Below are positions 27,500-40,633 of a stretch of 64,000 bases of DNA, one piece after another. Source of the DNA: Aplysia californica (taxonomy: Eukaryota > Mollusca > Gastropoda > Aplysiida > Aplysiidae); assembly GCF_000002075.1 (NCBI RefSeq), contig NW_004797813.1, positions 320,628-384,627 of the forward strand, in the 5' to 3' direction. Below the pieces are notes generated by a model. The model ran no database searches, was not told the origin of the DNA, and worked only from the letters and a program-made list of their open reading frames with translations. The first letter of the stretch is position 1, and each line of letters opens with the position of its first letter. A program made the translations under genes and the position numbers.

Positions 27500-30400
27500 A
27501 TGGCGAGAAACGCAGGCATTGCGATCTCCAGTTCTCGATTTGCTTGTTTGAAAATAGAAGACGACGAAGATGCAGACAAACAGACCAAGTCTAAAACAGC
27601 TGCCCAGCAAAGCAGCAGCAATGCCTCAAAGAAGAAAAACAAGAAGAAGAAAGACCAAAAGGATAACGAACAGGTCAGCACGAACATGTTTTCGCTTTCT
27701 CTTCCTTCTGCTGACTGACTCGCTCTTCGCCTTCGCACAGCTGCAAGTCAGTTGAGTCAGGGACTCTCTCTCGAACAGGCTTATTTTCGTCTTTTCACAT
27801 AGAGACCTAGATCTAAATCTAGATTTCTAGATGTCTATCTGTTCATATTTATAATTGTCTGTCCTTGTTTGTAAAAGTTTTGTTACCAAAGAGTCTCTAG
27901 ATCTAGATCTAGATCTAGAATCTAGAAATCTAGATCCAGAGTCACGACCCCCTTCGTGGTACACCCCCCCTCAATGGGACACTGACTGAATCGAGTCGGT
28001 TTGATCGCGTCTTGTTAAAATTCCGGGGCTTTCAGCAGCCCAGTTTTTGTTTAGATCCAGTCTAGACATATTTTTCTTGGATCTGCAAGAGTGGCAGCCT
28101 TCTCGTGACTTTCCTTTTCTACTCCTACTATTGTACGTATACCTGTAGCTGTAGCACTTCGACGACTTCGCACAATTGTGTGTACAACGTTGTACGGATA
28201 ACTAGATCTAGACAGAGTTGTTCGCACAATCGTACAGTACAATGTTGTACGGATAACTAGACAGAGTTGTTCGCACAATATTCGGTACAATATTGTACGG
28301 ATAACTAGATCTAGATCTAGATTCTAGATCTAGATCTAGACAGTTGTTCGCACAATTGTACGGATAACCACTCCGAAAACAAAATCAACAGAACAAAAGT
28401 AAAAGTGTCAAGATGGACCAATTCCAATGACAATAATGAATAATGGACTTATATTATATATAGAGATCTAGAATCTAGATCTAGTTCTAGATTCTAGATC
28501 TAGATCTAATAGATCTAAAAATATAAAATCTTGATCTATGATGGTTGGGGCTTACCGGGCTTGGACCTGGAATTGTTGTATAAATTTTGTTTAGCTAAGC
28601 TTCTGAATCCCACATCAAATTTGAAGAGACAACTGCTTATAATGAATTAAAAACAGCAATTAACTCATTGTCCTGCGCCTGTGCTGAGATGCGAATCTTA
28701 TTGATAGCAACCTATTACGCCGGACGTGCTGGGGAGGCCGCCGGGGTCACTCAGTGTGTATTGTTGTTGGTGTGCAGCGCGCGCCGGGACACGTGTGTTT
28801 TCGCCGTGAATACCGTGGGAGTGTTAATCGATGATGAAAATAACGCTCTATCTTTCATAGCTTTATAAAGTGTTACAAACACATGAATAACCCCCTCTCA
28901 CAGTGTATGCCCATTCGAATTATAACCTTTCTAGACGCTCTTGTTGTATGAGCTGAGGTTCCAAAGGGGATAAAATAGGTCAATTTCCGAATGTTTTGCA
29001 CTCAAATTGTTCTTTGTACCTGCATAATGGTATTTAAAACTATCAAACAAGCTTCTTTTTTTATCAGGTAGTTCTAGTATCATTTCATACAAAATCAAGC
29101 TCATTTGAAAGATTTTGTATAGAAAAATGGAAGTCAAACAAGATGTGCGCCTTACTTAAAAATAGTTTGCATCTTTCTACGTTTAATCGCATGTCGTATG
29201 CATAGCCACTTCGTATTATTAACCCTCGTCCTGCGAGGGCCGGGTTTATGTCGCCGGATAAGCCTATTTTGGCACCTCGCCTTCGTTCTGGTCCCGAATC
29301 AGTGTAGCCCCTGGCTCAGCGCACGCGCATCATCTTATGTGAAATTCGGGTCCCGAGTCTGATTCCCATTCACGCAGGTCAAGTGTGTGTGTGTGCGTCA
29401 GTCTGCTTGAGTTTGTGTGTGTTTGTGGCCTTCTTCTAGGACCGCCTGTGTTGGTTCGTAATCGAGGCATACGTCTCGTTCAAAACACGCCAAGTTAGTA
29501 GCTCGAGTTGTTCGTCCAATGAAATTATAGAAGAAATTTACCCACTTAGACTTGAGGTGCTCGAAAGGATAGTCAGGAAACAAGACTTCCATTTTTCTAT
29601 ACAAAATCTTTCAATTGAGCTTGATTTTGTATGAAATGACACTACCTGATTAAAAAGAAGCTTGTTTGATAGTTTTGAAACCAATGTGGAGATACAAAGA
29701 ACAATTTGAGTGCAAAACATTTGGAAATTGACTTATATTGCTATATTATCCCCTTAGGAACCTCAGGTCATTCATAACAACAAGAGCGTCTAGAAAGGTT
29801 ATGTAATTCCAATGGGCGTAACTACTCGTAATGTCTTATCAGCTTGTGAGAGGGAGTTATTCATGTTTTTTTGTTTATAGTAGAGGGTTTTACAGCGCTT
29901 GCAATTGCATAAGGTCATATGAGTGTCAAGGGGTGGGTGTCAGCAGAGAAGTCTTTACAGGGAATCAGACTTAGACTGCTCACCTCTCTAGCTTCAGCAG
30001 CACAAGAAGGTTTGCTTCGACTATCAAGGCACCCCAAAATAGCCGGTCACAAGAGAGGGACAAACATACAAAGGAAGTAGAGGAAAATGACAATAGTGAG
30101 GATCAGGAAAGAAAAAGCAGCAGTTCCCTGTTGTAGATAAGGCACAGTTATGAGCGTGACATGAGTCAGCCCATTTACAATTCTACTATGCTTGAACGAG
30201 AAATGACCCCCCCTTTGGGAATGGCCTAAAGACACTTCAGTCAGTGGCACTGCCCCGGGGGGTATTCATGTGTTTGTAACACTTTATAAATAGAAAGCTA
30301 TGAAAGATAAAGCGTTATTTTCATCATCGATTAACACACTCCCACAGTATTCACGGCGAAAAAGCATGTTTCCCGGCGCGTGTGCTGTACACCAACAGTA

Positions 30401-33400
30401 CACACTAAATGACCCCGGCGGCCTGCCCGGTACGTCCGACGTAATCGGTTGCTGATAAGATTCGCATCTCAGCACAGACGCAGGACAAGAGTTAAACCCT
30501 GGAAGCGTGCAGGCCCTTTATTAAAGGCGTGAGCTGGGCTACCCGGGAAGTGCGCAGACCCTTTATATATATAGGGATGACCTACTTCGATTGGGAAGCG
30601 CGCAGCTATAAAGGGTATAGACGCTGACCTTTTTTCAATGGAAAATTTCAGCATTCCTTGGAAAATGATGTAGTAAATTACAGGTCAAAGTTATAAATAA
30701 GGACCAATGACTTTGCAAGTTATCTTGATCTCGTAGAGCGTCTCTTGGCCAAAGATTGTACAGAACAAAATAGTTCACTCAGCCAAAAAAGTGTCCGCGA
30801 AAGTCCGCATATTGGTTCAGATGACGCTGTCGTAGAGCGTCTCTTGGCCAAAGATTGTACAGAACAAAATAGTTCACTCAGCCAAAAAAGTGTCCGCGAA
30901 AGTCCGCATATTGGTTCAGATGACGCTGCAGTCTTTGTTTTGAAGCTCTCTTTCGTTTCACCAAAATCTAAGAAGAATAGGAATAGCACAGTTTGTTACT
31001 TTCACTTTTATTATATATTTTCACACAAGTAGGGTAACTCTGATTGCAAAGTCCGTTTATTGGCTCAATTATAGAGGAGTGAACTATCTTGTTATTATAC
31101 ACGATCTTTGTCTTGGCCAAGATATCGATCGATAAAGTGACGCGGTCCAGCTGAGTTATTATCAAGGCCGTGAGCGTACTTCTACTTCTATCTAAATCTA
31201 AGGGCTGTATGTAGGGAGGGCTGTGTGCATAGCCACAGCCTTAATAATAATACTTATTATATAATAATAATATATGTAATGAAAGACAAGGTGTAGATCG
31301 CGGGTGGTTGGCAGGTGCTCTGGTGTGGTTTACTCATTCTTTCCTATCAAACATCTGTCTTCCATTAGTCCCCTTTTTCTTTTTTATGTTTGTTACTCTT
31401 TTGTAACACCTCTAATCTTCTGGCGCTCATATGACCTTGCCTCTTATGCAGTTGCGAGCGCCGTAAAACCTCTACTAAAACTAAGGTGTAGATCTTTCCT
31501 TGTTCCCAATCTGTTTGACCTACTCCTCTTTTCTTTCTGTTTTACGTAAAAAATTATGATCCTAAACCAGCAATCTCCTGTTTTGAGATTGCTAGTTCAT
31601 GGTCATAATTTTTACACTACAATCAGTATGGAGTAATCTGGAGGGCATGGGTGGGAGAGAAAAGGGGAGGAGGGAGGGGTGGGGAAAGGAGTGATTTTTA
31701 AAAATGAATTTCCTGTACTTGGGTCCTTGTATGGACCAGTCAGGGAGTGTAAATCTTTTATTTTTGCTATGCAATAGATCTAGATTGTTGTAAATGGTAG
31801 TTTTCTTTGTTTGTCTGCTATGTAGTTTTCAGTCTTCTTATGTGGCTCAACAATGACATAGCATGGGGGGTAAGGGCAGAGAAGGGAATCATTAAAATTT
31901 CTTTTTGTTTCACTTTCAGTTTCTTTTGAAAATGGGTATTGCGTAGTGGGTGAAAATAGTTTGAAAGTTTTAGTCTGGTGCATTGCTCATTGGCTTTAAT
32001 GCTTGTTGCCAGTTCTTACATTTTTTATCTGAAATGTTTATGTTTGAGATGGTCTTTTCATTTTTTGTTTGTTCCTTTTGTTGGAGCCATGTAAGGAAAA
32101 CAGACATTTAAAACACATGAAGCTGTGTACAGCGAGCACCGAACACACCTCTGTGATGGCCCAAATATAGATGACGTATATCCGCCATCTATTTTTGTCG
32201 TTTTCTGGGGCTTCCCTCGCCAGTTGACTAGATCTCATAGTGGCGAACCCCGCTTTGCCACTTACGCGCGATGGGCTACGTCACTAAATCTAGGTTCATT
32301 TCTGACTGCTTTGGCCTGTTCGTGTGTGTGTGTATGTGCGTGCGTGTGCTTGTGTGTGTGTGCGCACGCGCATGTGTGTGTGTGTACACAACTTTGAGGA
32401 GAAGGTAAATTTATGGAACGAGAATTGCTGAAATTGTTTATAAAAGATAAAAAATAAATTAACATTCTCTCCGACCGGGTATACTTTTTAAAATCCATGT
32501 TCTATTCCTTGCCTTTAAATAAATACTAAAATGTTTGGATTTTGATTAAGAGATCACAAATTGATTTTGTGATAAGATAGGTTACAGTTTACTAGCTATT
32601 TGGGGACAATTTGTTTTTCTTTTCTGCAAGCGTAAGGCTTAAGCATTGTAGGAATTGTTGCAAAATAGCACAGTTTACTGAAGTTGTTAATCTAACTCCT
32701 TCACAGCAGCAAGAGGGATTTAGAAGAACTTCAGAAATCTGAATTTGATCAACTTCAGAAATCTGAAATTATCAGAATATGATCTGAATTTAACTTGAAA
32801 GGCTTCATTTGCCTGAAACTCAATTCATGGACAGGATATCAATGTAAATCTGCTAAATTTGTTATGAATTTTAAAAATATTTTCCATGTGACAGCTGAAG
32901 CAGCTTGCCTTTGGTGGTGGAAAGAATAGTTCTTCCAAGGGCCTGTCCCATAAACAAAGTGCTGGTGATGGTGGAGACCAGAAAGGTTCCTGGGACCAAT
33001 GGAAGCAACATGACAAGGAGGTAAATGACAATGATGTATATATTTCCTTGAATTTGTCACTGGTTTTTAGATTGTTGTTTTTAAAGAATTGTTTGTTAGG
33101 ATTTTGTGTTTCTGCTTATGAAACTTTTCACTTACCTCGGTGTAATGATGCGAAATGCACGACCCTTGACATTATACTATATAAGATGGATTGCATTTCT
33201 GAAGGAGCTGAGTGTGGTCTGCTGCTGTCATTTAAAAAAAATACAATATGTGCAGTTTTTACAATTTTATTGGAGAGCCAAAAAACTGAATGTGCTTACC
33301 AATAAAAAAAACATTTGCTCAAAGGATAATAAGGCAGTTATTGTCAAAATTGTATTCTTAAGAATATTGACTTGAGATGTATGCAAAAGTGTTGCATTTT

Positions 33401-36400
33401 TGGGGGGAAACAGTATTCAGTTTTTGGCTGTCAGGTAAAATTGTCAAAACTGAAACTGCATTTTAAAAAAATGATGGTGCAGTGCTGTTGTCATATAGAT
33501 AATAGTTATTTTTGCCTGGTTAAATAACTAGTTAATGAAGGTGTTGAATAAAGACATTATTTCTATTTTGTAACGAAGGTGGGATTGCGTCTTGATTTTT
33601 TGTGTGAAAGATGGGCTTTTCTGTTTGTCTAGATGTCTAAATTGAATAGAATTACACACTATAAGTCATTTTCTGTAGTTAGTGAACTTTGTTAGGTTCA
33701 AGTTTTTCTGGTTTTGTTACATTCTTTGGATGTGGAAAGTTTTGTCATGTTTCCTTTTTCCTGACAAGACTCCTTATGGTTAAATTGTCTAATATAGTTA
33801 ATAATTTTGTTGAAAAACTTGCAGCTGATGGAAGAGCAGTTCAAAGATGATCTTGCTTCAGCCCTGCTTCAAAGTCGACTTGAATTGGAACAAAAACAAC
33901 AGGTGCTAATAAGAAAATGTCATTAAAATTGGATGCTGTTAGCAACTGTTCTCTGTTGTACTGATGAATCTACACTTTAAAGGAATGTTTCTTTGAGTAT
34001 CTTAGTGTGCAGATCGTTTTTTTCAGTAGCTATTGACAGACCTGCCACTCATCCCGATTTAATAGGGATATCCCGATTTTTTGCGCCAAATCTCATGCGT
34101 CCCGATATTCCCGATTTCGATCGCCAGTAACCTGATTTTTTTGTCGTTGCGTCTGTTGCGTACGATTTTTAGAACTCTTTGCTTGGAAGCACTGGTTGGA
34201 CCTTTTATCAGCAGGAACTTGGAACGCTATTTTCTAAAGCACCTATGCCGAATCTAGTAGATGACTCACGGACTTTATTTCAACTAAAATCGACGTAGTA
34301 TCGATTTTGAATTCCGACTTGAATACGATCAAGATCTACTTTTGCTTTTATAACCCAGAATTTTCCGATGGTGTCCTGATTACTGTAACAATTATGACAT
34401 GGGCCTAAGAATAATCTGTTAGTTGTTCTGCCGTTGCTTTAAAAGCAAGCTTCGGCGGAGTTCTGGTTAGTTGGGCCCATCGCCAAGACCTGTCTGTGGA
34501 ACTTTCAGACACTCATTCACATCACGTGACGTGACCTCGTATGTGTGAGTAGCACATGTGTCGTGGACCGTCATTCACACTGGTTGCATTGGTCGAGGTG
34601 TTTTTCGGGACTTAACCAATGTAGACGACCGGGGGGGGGGGGGGGGTATTTTTTTACACTTGGGCTTGAAGTGCGTGCCGTGATACAGGTACTAATTGAG
34701 GGGAAAGGAATAAAAAAATAAATAAATGAACAACCTTGGTGCGTTTTTTTTTTTTTTTCGGGGGTGGGGTGAGTATATATAATATGCGATGGCGATAGAA
34801 GTCAAACGTTACTGTATGATAACGCTGGCTTTTTGCATGGATGATTAGAGTTATGTGTCAGCTATTTTCAAGACTAAGAGAGTTTCAGCTTTACTGCAAC
34901 CTGCGCTCCCCCAGTCTATCCAACTCCCGACTCGAGTACATAAATGCTGTCTTTCAGTTTTCCCTCTATTTAGAGGCCCAAACGCGAACTTATTCCTGCA
35001 AAAGTTTTGTCTTGCATATTTGCCTCATAAAAGGGAACCAGGACCCCATTTTTCCCACTGCCTCTTATGACTGATTTGCCGTTGATCCCTATTTTTTTCA
35101 CCAGATCCTAATTTCTTTACTCTAAAATCCTGATTTTTAGATTACATAGAGTGGCGGGTCTGTATTGATCAAAATTCCATTAAAAAATTCATGTATCAGG
35201 TAGATAATTGAGCAGTGTAGTGAGAAAGATTTTTCTCAGTAGATTAGAGCCCTGTTCAGTTTTTTTCAGCTGTCGGTGAAGGTTGAATTGGGGTTGGCGA
35301 GGGGAGGGGGTGATATTAATGCTTTAAATCATAAAATTTCACAGCTTAATGTACATTAAGTTGTTTCGTTGATTAGAAATGGGATTCATCGTTGGACGCA
35401 GAAAGAGGGTCAAAGATCACTTTCTCATATTTTGAACAGTTCAGAATGTTATGACTTGGCTGTTTGCTGCACTCGCTCTGTGTGTCATCCCGCACTCTTG
35501 GCAGAATTTCTCACTAATAATTAAGCTTTCGTACTTTTGCAGCCACCACCCCCACATTTTAAAATTTGATATTCATTAACCAGTGTGGACATTTCTGATT
35601 ACTGCATCTCATGTGATAACTTTGATGAAGGAGTCATTTTGATCACTCTACCCATGAAATGTGTACTCTTTTAGTATGATTGTCTGAAAATTTTAGGAAA
35701 TGTTGCTTTTGTTCAGTAATTGAAAATGTAATACCGGTATTTAACATTTTTCCTGGTAGCAGCCTGTCTATGCTGCTGCCTCTGTAACTACACTAATTTT
35801 TGGGTTTTTCCTTTATCTTTTTGTTGCTGGATGATTTCCCAGCAATATAAGAAAATTTAGTAGGGTAAAACATGGCTCTGTTTTGCTGCAGGAATAAAGT
35901 GTAGAACAGGCAGGGTCTCTGCGCTTTAAGTTTGAGAGGCCCATTTTCTTTAATTTTCATATTTAATCTACTTAGGAGTGTTATACATCGTTTTGAAGTT
36001 TAAAGTGTGGGGATTCTGAGAGTACACAGAGCATTTGCTATGCCTGATGGCTGCATTCAGGAGAAGGGTTAAACTGATTTATTAAAATACTTTTGGATGA
36101 GAAAATTGTTAAAAACACTGTTGTATGCTTTCTGTCCTTTCCCTTTTAAGGAAACCTCAAAACAGAAGCAAAGGATAGAAGCTGGTCTTGAACCACCTCT
36201 AAGCCGTGAGGGAAGGAAAAAGAAGAAGCAGAAAGAAAAACCCCAGGCCATGTCACTTGAGCAGTTCAATCAGCTTCCTCCTGAAAAGCCTGTCAATGGA
36301 TCAGACGATTCTGAAGGTATTCTTTTGCACAAGTATCTCAGATGTGTATCAATTATATGTTTCATGAAGTGTTGCATATAATGTTTCTCAAAAAACAATT

Positions 36401-39400
36401 AACAATGCAAAACTGAAAGTAAAAATGAAGAATAGAATTTTATATCCTAAAAGCTTATCCTGTTTCCCAAGGCCAAGTCATGTTTCCCAAGGCCAAGTCA
36501 TGCAGAAACAATTTGGTGAAAGACGTGCTAAAATTGTTGAAGTATATTTTGAACTATGACACAGCTTGATAAGGTTTTATTGAAGAGGGACAAATTTGCA
36601 TTTTCAGACTTTGAAGGCTAGGTAAGAGAGGAATGTTGTAGAAAATTGCTTTTTCTTGTTTCTTTTAAGTCTTTCTCTTTATAAACTACCTTCTTTTATA
36701 TGGAGTTTTACTTTGTATAAACTTTCTGCAGGAATAGTTGTCCAGGCTCTTAAAATTACTGTTCTTTCATTCTTTAAGGGGTATGATGTTTCAATACTTC
36801 ATTTGAAAGAATATGGTGATTATATAAAAGAAACATTTTATTTTTCAGGTGAAGAAAATGGTAAAGAGTCAGAGTCTGATGTTCAAACTCGTGTTCCAGC
36901 AACACAACAGGACCCCCGATTTTTTAACTCGGTTGATGATGATGCGGAGCAGATTTTGCGCCAAGAAAAAATGCAGGAAGAATATCGCAAGGTGAGATTT
37001 TGTAGCCTAGATAATGCGGAAAATTTCAGCTAGCAAACTTAATTTGGTTATTTAAAATGTGGTATTGTGTATGTTTGCTGACTTCTTAGATTTAGGCACA
37101 TGAATATTAGTCTTGTATTTCCTGAATTCCTTACTGTTAAAAGTTTGACAGATATGAAATATTTTTTAATAGTTGAATGCTAATGATAACACCTTTTGCT
37201 TGATGGACACTGAGTGTAGTGGACATTTAGTTTAAAAAAATCATTTCCTGCCAGTCCTCTTTGTGTCTTTGTATTTGTTGCTTCTCGATTTTTGTTTTGT
37301 GATGTGCTTCTCATTTTGTAATTCCTTCATATTTTCATTTCAGCACTTTTCATCTGACAATGTTATTGTTGCAAAGCTGAAGAATGATTTAGAGAGGAAG
37401 GACTTGAAAGTAAAGGAGCTGACTGAAAAAATGAATGCCATGGAGGTAGGGAAGCTGCAACATTTGTACAATTGAACCTGCTCTAATGATCACCTGTCCA
37501 AGATCATTAGCTGTTCAAACGACCACTTGCCACTCCCCTCTTGCATCATTTCTCTCTCAATATTATAATGACATTGTCCAAGAGGACCGCTTAAGATGAC
37601 CACTTTTCTAGTGGACAATGGGTGATCATCTAGATCAGGTTCGACTGTATTTCTTTATTTCTGAAATTGCTGAATCTATGTGTCTATGGAAAGGGGACCT
37701 TTGCTTGACTTAAATTGTCCACACAACTATTAGATATAGTCTTATCTAGCACGTGAGGAGGAAAAAGTTCTTGTCAAGTTGTACTGAACATTTTTTTTCT
37801 ACTATATTTATCAATTTTTGGCTCCATCCTATACACAGTTGCTTTGCTTTCATTCCATGAAAGATCCTGATGCAGTATTGTAAGACCAGACAGTTATTTA
37901 CATTATAATTTCTGTTACTGGCTTTGTTGACAGTGACAGGTTCTTCCTTAAATTCTGTGTGTTTAATGTCATTCCAACATTGCATTTTTATTTCTCAGTG
38001 CAGCATTGTGTTTTTGTTTTCTTTTAGAATTTTTTGTCAACAGATCCTACTTGTACATGTCTCAGGTATCTGTCTGTGGTAGGCCACAGTGATAGTGGCG
38101 TCCTTGACCTGCAGGTGTCAGTTTATTTTGTTTTGTACTTCATATATTTTCGTTGCGTATTATATTTTTGTCATGCAACCTCAGGCATCCAGAGTCCTTT
38201 TCAGTTCTAATATTTACTGAATCATTGATGTAATGCCTGTGGGTGGTTGGCAGGTGCTCTGGTGTGGTTTGCTTCTTCTTTCCTTTCTAACATCTGTCGT
38301 TCTTGTCTGCCCTTCTTCTTTTTTATGTTTGTTACTCTCTTGTAACACCTCTAATCTTCTGGCGCTCATATGACCTTATGCAGTTGCGAGCACCGTAAAC
38401 CCTCTACTAAAACAAATGCAATGCCCAAGAAAATAACCTTATTTATATTTGTTGTAGACTGTTCATGTAGATTGCGTGATCTTTTCAATTTTTGTTTTGT
38501 AGGCTGAGCTTAAGCAAGTCAAGAAAAGAAACAAACAGCTTTGTGTGATCTTGGCTCAGGGAGAAAGTAAGTAATTGAGTGATGAGGGGCACCTGCATTT
38601 TTGCTTTCATGCATTCAAATAATTGCTATGATCTATTATGTCAGATTTTTCTGTCTTTTATAATATGACAAAGCAATAGACTTTGTATTGTTTTCTAAGT
38701 CACAAAAGTTTTATTTCTGGTCCAGTGGTCTATTGAAATGGTGTTGTAGCTTTTGAGAGATGTCACTTTCTTTTGTCTAAAGTATGTCGTTGCTTAGACA
38801 AAAGCAAAACTAAGCATGAATTTTCCACTACATAGACATGGCTTCCAACCTGTATGGAAAAAAATGTATTTAGTGCGTATCTGAGGGTCTGAGTATGCAA
38901 ATACATTTTTGTGTCGATAAATATGAAATGTATTCTCTGATTTCTTATTTTGCTCCTCATGGGCTTGCTGATGCTGAAGAAAAATGATGCACATCCATGA
39001 CTGGATTTGCAAATAATAATGAGAAAAAAGCTCATAATTCAATTGAAGAGACCATTATGACTGTCCTGACATTATTCATTATTGTTGCAGGTCTTCTTGG
39101 AATAGCTATGCCTACAAAAAAGTGTGTTTGAAGGGTTTTGAGGGTGATAACTTTTCCAATGCCAACCATCTTGACCTTCTCTGCATGTTTAGTCTATATT
39201 TTGATTTTGAAAAATTGGCAGCCGGATATAGGGATATATAAGGAAATATGGCCTCCTCACACTTTGTAGCAAATTATAGAGGTGAAGGAGATACATCTAC
39301 CAAGTAAATAAGGGGGAAAAACAACTCTATAAATTTGTTGTGAAATACTTATAGGAGACTCTTACAAGTCTTAACAAACTGAAAGCTGAGAAAATTTTAC

Positions 39401-40599
39401 TTGTTGTCTATTTATAGACACTATATAGCATAGCTTGGGGCAACCTGAGTCCTGTTTTGACACTTCCAACTTTTAAATGCAAATGAAAGGATGTACAACC
39501 TCCTGTCAAAATGAATCTTGTGTTGACTCTTTGTACATCACAATCTTTATTGTTTGGTTTCATGTTGTTCTCCAGTTACCATATATAGGACATTTCTAAT
39601 GTGTCCATGCTGGTCAACTGAAAGTATGTTGGTAGAAATATAGTTTGTTTTGTACAGTGCTACATATGTGTTCTCCCTCAGAAAACTAAACATTCTACTT
39701 TCTCTTTTTCATTTCATTTTCCAGTGAAAGACAAGGCTCAGGTTTTATTGCAAGTTGATGAGCTAACTGTGGTACGAGATGAATTAACTGAACAGGTATG
39801 TTTTTGGAATCATGCGCCCTAAAGAATACTGTTATCTCTCTAAGATATTATTTGCAAAAAGTATGTACTTCAGTTCACCTCCCATGGACTTTTGAGGCAA
39901 AAACTCTGTATGTTCTGAGAGTGAATATTGCTTTTGTTTAATTCAATAATTACTAGTAGGAACAGTAACAGTATGCTTTTTGATATTGGACCTGTGAAAT
40001 TGATCTGATCAGTTTTATGTGGACAAAAAATAAAACCCAATGACATATGAGCAAAACGATGTGACTGGGCTGGTAAGATCCTGTTCGTCTAGAGGTAAAG
40101 TTTGGTCTGGCTTCAATTTAGAACCTAAAAGGATAATTTTTAAAGAATTGAGAATAGAGTATAACTAAACATTGATTAATGTTTAATAAGTCTAGGGATA
40201 TCACTGTATAATTTGAAACCAACTTTATAGAGATTATTATGAATATTTGCTTTCTCTTTTTTCATTTTCCAAGTCTGCAAGATTTCAAAGAGTGCTGTTT
40301 GAATGGCACTGCAGTTAACAGGAAGGAATTTCCAATTCCTGTAACGTATAGTTATGCTTTGTTTTATTGTAGCTCATGAAATGTTTTGTTGGTCATTACG
40401 TGGATAAGGTAATGATGATATCATTGCAATTTTGTACTGTTACCATATTATTATGTTGCAGGTTACATCGTTAACGGGTGAACTTGAAAAAGAGAAGTCA
40501 AAGAATCACTCTTTGAAGGGGGAGCTGGATAAACTGAAGGTAAGACTTCACTCTCATGTCGTTCCCCCCCCCCCCCTCCCCCCCCTCTCTCTCTCTCTG

Positions 40600-40633
<34 letters not shown>

